The notes: generated by a model from the sequence alone, not told the origin. Numbered from the stretch's first letter, positions 10,036-23,240 are shown. The stretch: 64,000 nucleotides of DNA from Delphinus delphis (GCF_949987515.2 NC_082694.2:59146080-59210079), one strand, 5' to 3'. Numbers and translations: made by a program.

Positions 10036-11462
10036 GTACTGATGATGATCCGCTACCTCTGGCAGGAGTGATGACATCCTTTCTTCTGAGGTGGGAGGAG
10101 GTGAGATAAAATGGGTTTGTAGGTTGGGGAGCAGGTAGTTCATGCTCGGTAGCCACTATGTTCATGATGGAATGAAAGGCAAGATCCTTTACATAGAGTG
10201 AGGAAAGAGAAATGAGTAAGGAGTTTAAGAAGCATAATCCAGTTTTGGAATTGCTGCTGTGGAGTCTGGAGAAGGAGCCAACCAGTGAATTAGAAAGGAA
10301 TTGCTCAGCAGTGCTGAGTGTGGAAGTTATAAATTTGGAGTAGCATTCATTGGTCTAGTGGTTGTGAGATTTTCCTCGGGCAGCACTCATCAGTTTAGGT
10401 AAATGGGTAGAGAAGGGTAGTTGGTTGCAGGTGGCTGCAGTAGAGACGAAGAGAATAGAGATATTACAGATGATTGGAAGTGAAGCTATAAGAGACATAA
10501 TGGAGGTGTAAATGAGAGCTCCATGGATTAGAAATCTCAATGAGTTAGAAAAGGGTAATGGGAGCACGTAAGGAATTATTTTACAGTTTACACCTGGATT
10601 TTATAATTTACATTTTACTGTTTGCTTTATCACATGCCTATTCATCCACCAATACAACTTACGTTTTGATGGATTTCAAAGTAAGTTGTGGACATCGGTA
10701 CACTTTACCCCTAAATACTTCAGCATGTATGTCATTAACTTAGAGTTCAGTATTTGTTTGCAGTTCTTTTTGTTTTTTAGGTAAAATTTACATATAATGG
10801 AATACACAAATGTTAATTGTACCATTTAATGAATTTTGGCAAATCAGTACAACCTAAGCCTCTACCAAGATATCGAACATTACTATCACTCCTGAAATTT
10901 CCCTCATGTGCCTTCTCGGTCAGTTCCTGCTCCCAACCTCCAGAAGCAACTGCTTTTCTGATCTTCTATCATCCTACCATAGGTTAATATTATCTGTTCT
11001 AGGATATCATATAAATAGAATCGTACAGTATATATTTTTGGAGAGGCTTTTGAGATTGTGTTTATGAAGAATTCATTCCTTTTTTCTCTCATATGAACAT
11101 GTCAAAAGTTTATCAAGTGGATGTATATCAGGGACGTTTCCAGTTTGGGGCCATTATGAATAGAGCTGCCATGAATGTTCTTATACAGGTTGTGTTGTAG
11201 AAATGTTTTCATTTCTCTAGGGTAAATATCAGGAGAAATGGCTCATAGAGTAAGTGTCCGCTAGTTTTATAAGAAACTCCCAGACCTTTTCTCAAAGTGG
11301 TTGTACCATTTTATGTTCCCACCAACAATGTATGAGAGTTCCAGTTGCTCTACATCCTTGCCAGTACTCAGTGTTATTAGTCTTTTTTTTTTTAATTTTT
11401 TAAATTTTTTTAGTCTTTAATTGTAGTCGTTGTGGTGGGTGTGTAGTGGTATCTCATTGTGG

Positions 11463-11668
11463 GTTTTTTTTTTTTTTGCGGTACGCGGGCCTCTCACTGT
11501 TGTGGCCTCTCCCGTTGCGGAGCACAGGCTCCAGACGCGCAGGCTCAGTAGTTGTGGCTCATGGGCCTAGCCGCTCCGCGGCATGTGGGATCTTCCTGGA
11601 CCGGCGCACGAACCCGTGTCCCCTGCATCAGCAGGCAGATTCTCAACCACTGCGCCACCAGGGAAGTC
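11463..11668 (-). mobile_element. CHR-type SINE, short form
   Basis: A complete short-form copy on the minus strand with a poly(T) of about 15. The flanks share ctcattgtgg (11453-11462 and 11669-11678), so the target site lies within the older L1. Confidence 0.93.
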
Positions 11669-12239
11669 CTCATTGTGGTTTTAATTTGCTATATCCTGAT
11701 GACTAATGATATTGAGCACTCTTTCTTGTTCTTGTAGGTTATTTGTATATCTTCTTTTGGGCAGTGTCTGTGTAAATCTGCTGCCCATTTAAAAAATTGA
11801 GCTGTTTTTCTTTACAGTATTGAGTTGTGGGAGTTCTTTGTATATCCTGGTTAACTGTCCTTTATCAGATATATGTTTCATGAATATTTTCTTCTAGCCC
11901 GTGGCTTGTCTATTCATTTTCCTAATGGTGTTTTTTGATGAACCCGAGTTTTTAATATTGATGGAGACAAATTTATCAGGTTTTTTTTCTTTTAAGGTTA
12001 TTGTGCCCTGTCCCAGAACCCCTTGCCTGCCACCAAGTTATGAAGACATGGTCCTAATGCTATTTTCTAAAAGCTTTATAGTTTTAGCTTTTACATAATC
12101 TGTGGTCCATTTCAAATTAATTGTGTATGATACGAGGTAAGAATTGAGATTCATTTTTTTTATGCTTGTATCTAGTTATTTTAGAACTATTTGTCAAAGG
12201 GACTTTCCTTTCCCTGTTGGATTCTGTTGTTGTTTTTGT

Positions 12240-12320
12240 GAAAATTAATGAATATATATTATATATTAATGTAAATGTATATTTAAATATGTAATATATA
12301 TAAAATATATATATATTTTT
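12240..12320. repeat. AT-rich low-complexity tract
   Basis: Mostly ATATAT runs inside the old L1. Confidence 0.8.
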
Positions 12321-12780
12321 AGACTCTCCATTCTGTTCCATTGATGTTTTGTTTATCTTTACCCGAATACCACACTATTGATTACTGTAGATTTATGGTA
12401 AGTCTTAAAGTTAGGTAGTGTAAGTCCTCCTTCTTTTAAAATATTATTTTATTGTTTCTAGGTTTTGCATTTCAATATAAATTTTAAACCATTCTGTCAA
12501 TTTCTACCAAAAAATCTTGGTGAGATTTTAATTGTAATTGCATTGAATCTGTAGATAACTAGGGAGGATTGACATCTTAACAATAGCAAATCTTTGGATT
12601 CATGAATGTAGTATAGGTCTCCATTTATTTAGAGTTTTAAATTTCTCTCAGAAACACTTTAAGTGTAGAAGTCTTACATGTCTTTGGTTATGTTTAATCT
12701 GAAATATTTTGCTTTTTGATGCTATTGTAAATTGTTTCAAAATTTTATTTTCCAGTTGTTTGCTACAAGTATATAAACAA

Positions 12781-13045
12781 TAGGTGAAAATTCGGAGAGC
12801 AATAAAGAGAAGTTGCAGGGTAACACATGTGCCCAGGCCTAGAGAGAATTTAGTCCAAATGGGAGATGAAGGAGAGAGACTTCTAAGGGGAAAGAGAGAG
12901 GGAATTGCAGAAATTTTATATTGCTATCATTTGGAAGTCCTTAAATATGCATCGAGTCCTTCAGTATGCCGAAAATGCATGAAAAAGAAAGGCATTATGA
13001 AACTCAAAAAAGTTGTTTAATAAAGATGATATATCTGAATAAAAA
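12781..13045 (+). other. non-L1 island inside L1
   Basis: The L1 text breaks off after gctacaagtatataaac and resumes at about 13050 with gctgacttttgtatattg. Between them lie about 265 bases that do not read as L1, including a 78-codon open frame (12784-13020; its first codon is not ATG) and two AATAAA motifs near its right end (13020 and 13039). I do not recognise it. It could be a processed transcript fragment or filler DNA. Confidence 0.5.
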
Positions 13046-13544
13046 ACAAAAGCATGTAGCTGACTTTTGTATATTGATTTGTATCCTTTGACCTTGCTCG
13101 TAGTTGTTTTGTAGACTTTATAGAATTTTCTACATAATTATGTCATATGCAAATAGAGTCTTATATTTATTTCTTTTTCTTATTTTACTGACTAGGACTT
13201 CCATTACAGTGTTGAATCAAAGTAGGGAGAGTGCTCATCCTGCCTTGTTCTCATTCTTAAGGGAAAAGCATGTCTTATTTCACCATTAAGGATGATGTTA
13301 GTTTTCATTGATGCTCTTTATCAGATTGAGGATTTCCCCTTCCACTTGTAGTTTTCTGAGAGTTTTGGGGTTTTCTAAAATCACAAATGGATACTGAAGT
13401 TTGTCAAATGATTTTTCTGTGTCTCTTAAAATAATCATAAGGTTTTTCTCCTTTATTCTGTCAGTATTATGGTAAATCACCTTAATTGATTTTGAATGTT
13501 AACCTACATTTCCTGGATAAGCCATAGCAGATAGTATTTTATTG

Positions 13545-13765
13545 ATTTCCTGCTTTGTGTCAGTATTCTAGGCACTATGCTTGGTACTTTACATACTTAT
13601 CTCTGTTCTACCCATTGACTTCTCAAGGTGGTGATTTTTACAGCTGAGTTTTACAGATGAGGAAATGGATCCTCAGGCAAATTGCTCAAGATCTTGTGAC
13701 TAATGAGTAGAATCAAGATTTGAACTTATGTCTGTTTAGCTTCAGAGACAACTCTTTCCACTGTA
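13545..13765 (+). mobile_element. MIR
   Basis: A nearly complete MIR: ctaggcactatgcttgg, then acagatgaggaaatgg, then tttgaacttatgtctg, then ccactgtactgtgtttc. Confidence 0.85.
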
Positions 13766-13839
13766 CTGTGTTTCTTCCTTTGAGTAGGCAGTATAATACA
13801 GACAATGGTGTTCTAATTGTCCTGCACCTTAGGTTTTAG

Positions 13840-15060
13840 GGAAGCAGTGTCTTAGGAGGGAAGGAGGCTGAATGAAGAGGGTTTTGAAACTCCTTGAGTT
13901 AGGCTGAGAAGCTTAACTCTTCTACATATTGGGGCTCTGTGTAGAATTGCATTTGACAAAAGGATTCTGCTGTATAAAAAAGTAATAATTTTAAAGGTGG
14001 TAGTTAATGAAAAGACAGCATAGACCATAAAGGAAAGGGCTGAGAAGTAATGGTCTTGGGATGGCAATAGGAAGCTAGGAGACTATCCTTGTATGTTTAT
14101 ATTTGGGAGTGAAGGAAGTGACATTTTAGTGGAAGTGGGAGTTAGCCAGGTGAGGATGAGGAGGAAGTGTGTTCCAAGGGTTTGTGGTCCAAAGAGTCTT
14201 TGGAGTCCAAGAGGAGCTCAGCATCTTAGGAATTCTGAGTAGCTGGAGTCTGGAGCGTGGGGACAGGTCTTGTGAACCGTGAGGAACCACTGAAAGGTTT
14301 TAAGCAGGATATTGATAATAAGATATGAATTTTGAAGGATCACTGTCTGCTCTGTGGAGCCTGGATTAAATGGCAGCAGAACTGTAGGCAGGAAGGTAGG
14401 TTAGGGGACTTTTGCAGCAATTCATGGAAGGGATGATGGTGGTCTTGACTAGGGCAGTAGCGGTGGGGATAAAGAAAAGTGGACATATTTTATTTTTATT
14501 TATTTATTTTTGGCTGCATTGGGTCTTCGTTGCTGCGCGTGGGCTTTCTCTAGTTGTGGTGAGCGGGGGCTACTCTTCGTTGCAGTGCACGGGCTTCTCA
14601 TTGCGGTGGCTTCTCTTGTTGTGGAGCGCGGACTCTAGGCGCATGGGCTTCAGTAGTTGTGGCATGCGGGCTCAGTAGTTGTGGTTTGCGGGCTCTAGAG
14701 CGCAGGCTCAGTAGTTGTGGCTCACGGGCTTAGTTGCTCCGCGGACTGTGGGATCTTCCCCAACCAGGGCTCGAACCTGTGTCCCCTGCACTGGCAGGTG
14801 GATTCTTAGCCACTGTACCACCAGGGAAGTAGTGGACAGAGTTTAGATTTAGAGGTAGATTGGTAGTTGAATGACAGGGTAGTGAGAGGAGTCAAAGCTG
14901 ATTCCCAGGATTCTGGCATAGGAGTCTAAGTGGTAATGGTGATGAAAGGGGGGATACTGGGAGAGGAACACCTTTGGAGGGGAACTAGGAAACCATCAGT
15001 ACTCTGGGAATGAGAAGGTGTGAGGGAATTGTGATAGGAGGAATTTACACATTGTGGGTA
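13840..15060 (-). mobile_element. L2 copy, interrupted by a SINE
   Basis: Antisense L2 text includes ggatgatggtggtcttgac at about 14430 and ggagtcaaagctgattccc after the SINE at 14486-14830. The two halves are continuous L2 once the SINE and one copy of its duplication are removed. Confidence 0.7.
14486..14830 (-). mobile_element. CHR-type SINE, long form
   Basis: The long variant of about 345 bases retains the internal block with repeated gtagttgtggc units and ends in tttatttatttattttt. The flanking octamer agtggaca is found at 14478-14485 and 14831-14838. Confidence 0.9.
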
Positions 15061-15109
15061 GTCAAGCGTGCAAGCATGGAAGGGATCTTTGTTGGATTGT
15101 CCTTATTAA

Positions 15110-15440
15110 TTACAGGCAGGTACAACCTGAAGGCCCTGATGATATCTTTCAATGTACATTTCAAATACCATCTCTACAAAGGCTTTCTACTACAATTCCA
15201 TCCCCTAAATAGAATGAATCTCTTAATTTCTTTAGTACTTTATACTTCAATTTTAGTACTTAATGATAATCTGCCCTTTAAAGTTTGTTTGTATCTGTGG
15301 CTTCTCTCCTCCACTATATTGGGAGCTATTTGAGAGCACGATAGGATCCTACTCACCTTTGTATTCCCTGTAATGCTTAGCATATTTCTCATGTATAGCA
15401 GGTGCTCAGTACATATGTTGAATTGTATGAAGTTCTGATC
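15110..15440 (+). mobile_element. L2 3' end
   Basis: The sense L2 3' order is visible: gggagctatttgagagc, then tttgtattccctgtaatgc, then gcaggtgctcagtacat, then gttgaattgtatga. Confidence 0.75.
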
Positions 15441-17164
15441 TTGTCCCCTCAAGAATATACTTACTAAGGAGTTAGCTGAGATCTTTACCAGTCAAAAGGC
15501 ATTGGAATTGTCATGTTTGGTGTATCCTATTTTAGCAAATAGGGAAACAAATAATTCATTTGAAATGGCAAAATAGAAAAAAACAGTCTAATGCTGCAAG
15601 GGAGAAGCAGATGCCAAGATGGGATTAAGCATGCAAGAAATTTATTAGGAGAAGTACTTGTGAGAGAAAATGAGGACAGAGGCAAGGAGAGTTGTCAGAC
15701 TGATGTAAGTCTGACTCCAAGTGAAGGAGAGAGGTAAGGAAGGAAGTCTGGGTGAAAGTGTCGTAGTTCTAAGGAAGTTCACCAAGACCTCAGAAGTCCT
15801 TGAGCCAAAGTTGCCTATCACAAAAATTCCTCATCTCCCAGGACTAGGGCTGCCTTAGTATGCCTATGGTGCTCTTTGCCTGGCAGCAGCCAGTTGAGAA
15901 GTGTGGCCTCCATGCACAGTGATGGATTTCAGAGTGCAGCAGCTGGGGCCCACAGTCAAGTATTTCCCCTGGAGTCAGAGATCTGAGAGGCTCATTCTCA
16001 TAGCCAGCCAGGGTCATGTCTGTGGCTATAAATTGCCTGATTTGGGAGAATTTAATTACAGTATTCCCTCAGTTAAAGTGGTAATTTGTTCCCCCCCAAA
16101 CCCCTTATGCTTTAAGAAAAATATACCTTAGGATGAGTTCTAAAAGTCAAAACTTAATTGTCATTGATATTAATAGTACACAGTTTGCTTTAGTAGTTAT
16201 CAAATAAAGTTTGCATTTCATATTCAAGTTTATTTCATAATTAAACCTTTAATGTACCAAACCACAAACAAAGCAGTAAAGATGAAAGAAAACAATGCAA
16301 ACGATACCTGTATTACTACTGTATGAACTAGTGAGCCAGGAGCACTTCAGGCACTTCAGCAGTACCTTGAGTAGTCCAGCCGTCCAGTTATGAAGATGAG
16401 TGCTTGTTGACTTTCCTTTCTACACTGAACTGCCTCCGGCAGACAAACACAAATCAGTAAAAGAAATTACTCATAAAGTCAGATTCTGGAAATCTCCCAT
16501 TGGAGTTGGGGAAGGGAGCATACACTGGAGAAAAGAGGTAATTTAAAGTTTTGGTTTTATGGACCCTGAATTACTCATATTATTTTTAAAGTAGGTATTT
16601 TAAAATTGTAATGGGAAGATGATTTTGAAAAGAGTTTTCAAAATTTTCCTGCTGATTTTGACTGGTTTGGTTTTATTCACCAAATTTGTTGAGTATTTAT
16701 TGTATGGCAAACATTATGGACAATTAAAAAATGAAACATAATTGTTGCTTTTATGAAACTTGTATATGGTGGTAAAAAGAAAATCTGTAATCTTCCCATA
16801 TGTGTTAAAACACTCCAGTCCTAGTGTACAGAAAGTTTGGTTCAGGGTTAAAAATAAAAATGTAAAAAATAGATAAAAAATAAATAAGTCTTGGAATTAA
16901 AAAAAAGTTGAGTTTTAAATTAGAGACTTTTTGTAATAAGCTAACTTAAATTCCAGTTATTCTTTTATAATTCCTGAAACAAACTTTTCCCTTTCTATAT
17001 AGACAAGTCCCATTTTCTATTTTACTTACAATCTAAACCATTTGCAAGTAAATTGATTTCTGTGTATGGCTCAGTAGTTTGTAATGGAATGCACTTACTG
17101 ATAATTGCATTCACAGCTGTTTTGTTTAAGGACTTTGATAGGATTCTGATTTCTGTCCATATGT
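15441..17164. other. unassigned intron sequence
   Basis: 15.60-16.03 kb has a moderately GC-rich character and begins gcaagaaatttattaggag, reminiscent of an old interspersed repeat I cannot name; a related phrase occurs at about 47.49 kb. 16.05-16.56 kb contains acagtattccctcagttaa, possibly a degraded DNA transposon end. The rest is AT-rich. No exon or RNA gene is seen. Confidence 0.4.
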
Positions 17165-18382
17165 TTAATAACTTTTTCTCTTATTTATTGTGGTAAAAAA
17201 TATATGTAAAAAAATTAATCATTTTAACCATTTCTAAGTGTAAATTCAGTGCCAAAAACTGCATGCATAAGGTTGTGCAACCATCACCACTATCTATTTC
17301 CAAAACTTTTCATCACCTCAAACAGAAACTCTGTACATATTAAGCAATAACTCCTAACTTCCCCCTCCCCCAGCCCCTGGTAACCTCTAATCTACTTTCT
17401 GATTTTATGAATTTGCCTATTCCAGATATTTCATGTAAGTGGAATCATACAATATTTGTCCTTTTGTGTATGATTTATTTTAGTTAGCATAATGTCTCAT
17501 CCATATTGTATCAGAATTTAATTCCTTTTTAAGGCTGAATAATATTTCATTGCGTGTGTATACCACATTTTGTTTATTCATTCCTCTGTTCATGGACACT
17601 TGGGTTGTTTCTACCTTTTGGCTATTGTGAGTAATGCTACAGTGAACATTGGTATACAAGTATTTGTTTGAGTTCCCGTTTTCAATTCTTTTGGGTATAT
17701 ACCTGGAAGTGGAATTGCTGGGTCACTTGGTAATGCTATGTTTAAGTTTTTGAGGCACTGTCATACTGCTTTCTACAGCAGTCACATGATTTTACATTCC
17801 TACCAGCAATGTACAAAGGTTCCAGTTTCTCCACGTCGTCACTTATATGTTATTTTCTGTTTTTTGTTTTGTTTTTAATTGCCATCCTAGTTGATGTGAA
17901 ATGATACCTCATTGTGTTTTGGTTTGTATTTCCCTAATGACTAATAATGTTGAGCATCTTTTCATGTTCTTAACGGCGGTTTGTATATCTTCCATGGTGA
18001 AATGTCTGTTCAAGTCCATTGCCTATTTTAAAAATTAGGTTGTTTGTGTTTTTGTTGTTAAGTGTTAGGGCATCGTTGTATATTCTTGATATTAGACCCT
18101 TATCCGCTATATGATTTGTAAATATTTTCTCCCATTAAAACACAACCAAAAAACTGTCTTTTCAGTTTCTTGATAATGTCCTTTGCACAAAAGTTTTAAA
18201 TTTTGATGAAATTCAGTTTATCTATTTTGTTCTTTCATTGTTTGTGCTTTTGGTGTCATATCTGAGAATCCTTTGCAAAATCCAAGATCATGAAGATTTA
18301 CCCCTAAGTTTTCTTCTAAGAAATTTATGTTTTAGCTCTTATATTTAGGTCATTGATCCTTTTGGGGTTAAATTTTGTATTT

Positions 18383-18449
18383 GGTGTGAGTTAGGTGGAA
18401 CTCACACCGAATACATGTGGAAATCTGTGGAAAATTCATTTCCACAGAT
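18383..18449. repeat. two adjacent hairpins in the L1
   Basis: GGTGTGAGTT (18383-18392) pairs perfectly with AACTCACACC (18399-18408) around a 6-base loop. ATCTGTGGAAA (18423-18433) pairs with TTTCCACAGAT (18439-18449) around a 5-base loop. The extra sequence does not read as L1. Confidence 0.85.
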
Positions 18450-20814
18450 GTGGAAATGAATTCATCCTTTTGCATATAGAAATCTGGTTGTTCCAGCACC
18501 ATTTGTGGAAAAGATTGATCTTTTCCCACTGAATAGACTTGGCATCATTGTCAAAAATCAATTGACCGTAGATGTATAGATTTATTTCTGGACTCTCTAT
18601 TCTATTCCATTGGTCTATGAGTCTGTGTTTATGGCAGTACCACACTGTTTTGATTACTGTAGCATAGCATAGTAAGTTTTGAAATTAAGAAGTGGAGTCC
18701 TACAACTTCGTTTTTCTTTTTTATGATTGTTTTGGCTATTCAGCAATTCCGTATGAATTTGAGAATTGGCATTTCCATTTCTGCAAAAAAGGCTATTGGA
18801 GTTTGATAGAAGTTGCATTGAATCTGTCGATTATTTTGGTTAGTATTGGCATCTTAATATAAAGTCTTCCTACCCATGAACACAGGATGTCTCTCCATTT
18901 ATTTAGGTCTTCTTTAATTTTCTTCAGCAATATATTGTAGTTTTCAGGGTAAAATACTTCCACCTCTTTGGGTAAATCCATTCCTAGGTATTTTATTCTT
19001 TTAGATGCTATTATTCTTTTAGTTGCTAAATGGAATTACAGTCCTAATTTCCTTTTCAGATTGTACCTTGTAGGTGTAAAACACAACAGCTTTTTGTGTG
19101 TTGATTTTTGTTCTGCAACTTTGCTAAATTAATTTACTAGCTCTGGTAACTTTCTTATGGATTCTTCAGGACTTTTCTACATATAGGATAATGTCATCTG
19201 CAAATAAAAATAGTTTTCTTCCTTTCCATTTGGATGCCTTTTATTTCTTTTTCTTGTTTGATTGCTCTGGCTAGAACATCTAGTACAGTTTTGAATAGCA
19301 GTGGTAAAGTGGGCATCCTAGTCTTATTCCTGATCTTGGGGTGAAAGCTTTCAGTTTAGCTGTGGGTTTTTCATAGATGCCCTTTGTCATGTTGAGGAAG
19401 TTCCCATCTATTTCTAGTTTTAGGAGTGTTTTTATCATGAAAGGATGTTGGGTTTTGTCAAATGCCTTTTCTGAGTTAATTGAGTGATCATGTGTGTTTT
19501 CCTTTATCCTATTAATGTCTATTATATTGATTTTTTTAAAAATGTTGAATTGCTTCTGCATTCTTGGGATAAATCCCAGTTGGTCAAGGTGCTGTTTTAA
19601 TATGCTGTTGGATTCAATTTGCTAGTATTCTGTTAAGAATTTTTGCATCTATACTCATAAAGCATATCGGTCTGTAATTTTCTCATGATGTCTTTATCTG
19701 CCTTTGGTATTAAGGTAATGCTGGCTTCACAGAATGAGTTAAGAACTGTTCCTTCTTCTGTTTTTTTGGAATTCTTCACATGTTGGGTAAAATTCACCAG
19801 TGCTGCTGTCTGGTCCTGCATCTTTCCTTGTTGGAAGGTTTTGATTACTGAGTCAGGTTTTGATTACTGATTTCTTGTTATATGTCGAGATTTTAAATTT
19901 CTTGTTGAGTCAGTTTAGGTTAATTTGTGTGTTTCTAGGAATCTGTCCATTTATTCTATATTATCTAGTTTTTCAGTGTGTAATTGTTCATAGTATTTTC
20001 TTACAATCTGTTTTATTTCTGTGAGGGCAGTGGTAATAATGTCCCCACTTTCATTTCTGATTTTAGTTATTTTTGTCTTTTCTTTTTCTTAGATGGTCTA
20101 TAAAAGGTTTGTCAATTTTGCTGGTTTTTTCCAAAGAAGCAGCTTTTGGTTTCATTGATTCTGTCTATTGTTTTTCTGTTCTCTGTTTCATTTATCTCTA
20201 ATTTTTATTATTTCCCAGCTTTGAGTTTAATTTCTTTTCTAGTACCCCGACATTAAAAGTTAGGTTATTGATATCTTTTTTCTTTTTTAACGTAGACATT
20301 TATAGTCATAAATATCCATCCAAGTGCTGCTTTTGCTGTATCCTTTAAGTTTTGGTATGTTGTGTTTTCCCTAAGTATTTTCTAATTTCCCTTAGGATTT
20401 CTTCTTTGAACCTTTGGATGTTTAACAATGTGTTGTTTAACTTCTACATATTTGTGAGTTTTCCAGTTTTCCCGCAGTTGTTGATTTCTATCTTTATTCT
20501 TAGTCAGAAGAGGTTCTGTCTGATTTCAGTCTTTTTAAATTTTTTGAGTCTTTGTTTTGTGGCCTAACATATGGCTTATCCTGGAGAATGTTCCATACGT
20601 ACCTGAGAAGAATGTGTATTCTACTGTTACTGGGTAAAGTGTTCTCTATATGTCTGTTAGGATTATAGTGTTCAAGTCCTCTACTTCCTTATTGACCTTC
20701 TATCTAGATGTTCTGTTGAAATTGGTGTATTGAACTAATATTTCTCCCTTCAATTTGGTCAGTGTTTACTTCATATCTTTTGGGGGTCTGTTGTTTGTGC
20801 GTATATATTTCTTT

Positions 20815-21060
20815 ATTTTAAAAAAAATTTTTATTGAAGTATAGTTGATTTATAATGTGTTAGTTTCAGGTGTACAGCACAGTGGTTCAGTTGTGTGTGT
20901 GTGTGTGTGTGTGTGTATGTATTCTTTTTCAGATTCTTTTCCCTTATAGGTTGTTACAAGATATTGACTGTAGTTCTGGGTGCTATACAGTAGGTACTTG
21001 TTGGTTATCTATTTTATATATAGTGGTGTGTATATGTTAACATATATGTTTACAATTGTT
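20815..21060 (-). mobile_element. 5'-truncated L1 3' end
   Basis: Cetartiodactyl L1 3' text in antisense: attgaagtatagttgatt, then gtacagcacagtggttc, then gctatacagtaggtac. It contains a (TG)n run at about 20893-20918 and lies inside the older L1. Confidence 0.75.
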
Positions 21061-21528
21061 TTATCTTCTTGATGAATTGACGCTTTTTTCAAAATAAAAT
21101 GTCCTTCTTTGTCTCTTGTAACAGTTTTTGATCTAATGCCTATTTCATTTGACATTAGAATAACCACACTAATACTCTTTTTTTTCTGTTTTCATGGAAT
21201 GTCTTTTTCCATCCTTTCACTTTGAAACTATTTATACTTTTGTGTATAAAGTGAGTCTCTATAGGCAGCATATAGTTGGATCATGTTTTTTAATCCATCC
21301 TGCCAATCTCTGGCTTTGATTGGAAAGTTTAACCCAATTAAATTTAAAGTTAATGGCTGATAAGGAAGGACCTCTGCCATCATTTTGCTTTTTTGTTGTG
21401 AAATTTTATACCTTTTTTGTGGCTCATTTCCTCCATTACATACTGCCTTCTTGTTTTTTTTTTCTAATTAGTTTATTGTAGTGAACCATTCTCATTTCCT
21501 TCTCATTTTCTTTTGTGTGTATTTTTTA

Positions 21529-21686
21529 AAAATATTTATTTATTTGGCCACTCTGAGTCGTAGTTACGGCATGTGGGATCTTTAGTTGTGGCATGTTGGT
21601 TCTTAGTTATGGCATGGGGGATCTAGTTCCCTGACCAGAGATAGAACCTGGCAGAGTCTTAACTACTGGACCACCAGGGACATCGC
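21529..21686 (-). mobile_element. older tRNA-derived SINE
   Basis: The minus-strand copy ends in tttatttattt and contains gggatctagttccctgacc and ggaccaccagg. It is flanked by ttgtgtgtatttttta at 21513-21528 and 21687-21702. It is more diverged and shorter than the CHR short form. Confidence 0.85.
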
Positions 21687-22138
21687 TTGTGTGTATTTTT
21701 TAGATATTTTCTTTGTGGTGAATTACATTTAATGTCCTAAATTTATAACAGTTTAGTTTGCATTGATGTGAACTTAACTTCAGTAACATACAGCTCAGTC
21801 TTACCCCGTTATGTTGCTGTCGTCACAAATTACATCTTTATACATTGTGTATCCAGTATCATGGACTCATAGTTATTTTTTATGCATTTGTCTTTGAAAT
21901 CCTATAGGAAATACAGCAAAGTTAGAAACCAAATATACAGTAATACTCGTTTTTATATTTGCCAGTGTATTTACCTTTACTAGAGACCTTTATTTCATAT
22001 GACTTTGAGTTGCTGTTTAGTGGCCTTTCATTTCAGCTTGAAGGAGTATCTTTAGCACTTCTTGTAGGGCAGGTCTGATGGTAGTGAACACCCTCAGCTT
22101 TTGTTTATCTGGCAACATCTTAATTTGTACCTCATTTT

Positions 22139-22343
22139 TTGTTTTTTTTTGCGGTACGTGGGCCTCTCACCGCCGTGGCCTCTCCCGTTGCGGAGCACAG
22201 GCTTCGGACGCGCAGGCTCAGCAGCCATGGCTCACGGGCCCAGCCCACCCCACAGCATGTGGGATCTTCCCAGACCGGGGCACAAATCCGTGTCCCCCGC
22301 ATCAGCAGGCGGACTCTCAACCACTGCGCCACCAGGGAAGCCC
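22139..22343 (-). mobile_element. CHR-type SINE, short form
   Basis: A complete copy with the 13-base duplication tgtacctcatttt at 22126-22138 and 22344-22356. The poly(T) is short and interrupted by one G. Confidence 0.95.
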
Positions 22344-23240
22344 TGTACCTCATTTTGAAGGACAGTTTTGCCAGATATGGAATTCTTGGTTGACATTTTT
22401 TTTCTTTCCACACTTAAATATGCCATCCTACTGTATTTGGGCCTCCACGGTTTCTGATAAGAAATAAGCTGCTGATCTTATTGAGGACCCCTCGTACGTG
22501 AAGAGTTGCTTCTCCTGCTGCTTTTAGGGTTTTGTCTTTGTTTTTGACAGTTGGATTATAATGTGCCTTGGTGTGTGTTTCTTGGAATTTATCCTACTTA
22601 GATTTTATTGAACTTTTTGAATTTGTAGATTAATGTATTTCATCAGATTTGGGATGTTTTCAGCCATTATTTCCTCAAATGTTATTTCTGTCCCTTTCTC
22701 TCTTCTCCTTCTGGGACTCCCATAATGCATGTTCTGGTCTACTTGTTATCCCACAGGTCCCTTAGGTTTTGTTTACTATTTTTTAAAAAAGCATTTTGAG
22801 CATATTTAAGTCAGTTGTCTGAAAGTTTTTGCCTAGGTAGTCTGATGTCTGGGCTTCCTTAGCCAGTTTCTCTCAGTTAATTTTGTTCCTTTGAACATGC
22901 CATACTTTCCTGTTTTTTTGTATGCTATGTGATTTTTTTTCTGTTTTTAAAACTGGGCATTTGAATACTATAATATGGTAACTATTGAAATCAGATTCTT
23001 CCCTTTCGCCAGGGCTTGCTGTTTTATTGTTTGTTTTTATTTGGTTTTGTTTTTGATTGTTGAAGGTTATCAATATGTTTGTTTAATGACTTTCATAAGT
23101 GATTTTTTTTTTCAAACACAGTATTCCTTGGTGTGTATAATCACTGAAGTCTCTGTTACTTAGCCTGTGTTTCCATAGTATTTTGACAGAGATTTCTTTG
23201 AGCTCCAGGAGCTAAAAAAAATCAACCAACCAAACAACAA

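Larger units (their letters stand above)
8140..10560 (-). mobile_element. long L2 copy, interrupted
   Basis: Antisense L2 text runs from the 3' end (gtgcctactgcagacc) through the reverse-transcriptase part near 9500-9600. The reverse complement there corresponds to the AAFDTVDHS region of L2, with many stops. It is interrupted by an L1 3' end (8865-9305) and a MIR (9893-10035) and resumes to about 10.56 kb. The coding capacity is destroyed. Confidence 0.65.
10765..13545 (-). mobile_element. old L1 (3' UTR and ORF2), interrupted
   Basis: Antisense L1 runs from a 3' UTR-like start through ORF2, with landmarks such as ccaccaacaatgtatgagag near 11320 and gttttcattgatgctc near 13300. It is interrupted by a SINE (11463-11668) and by a stretch of non-L1 sequence (about 12781-13045). 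Confidence 0.75.
17165..23240 (-). mobile_element. long antisense L1, interrupted
   Basis: An almost continuous reverse L1 from the 3' UTR through most of ORF2, with landmarks ggtcacttggtaatgc (17.72 kb), cagcaccatttgtgg (18.50 kb) and gtcaaatgccttttctg (19.46 kb). It is interrupted by an L1 3' end (20.82-21.06 kb), a SINE (21529-21686) and a short CHR SINE (22139-22343). The frames are broken by stops. Confidence 0.85.
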
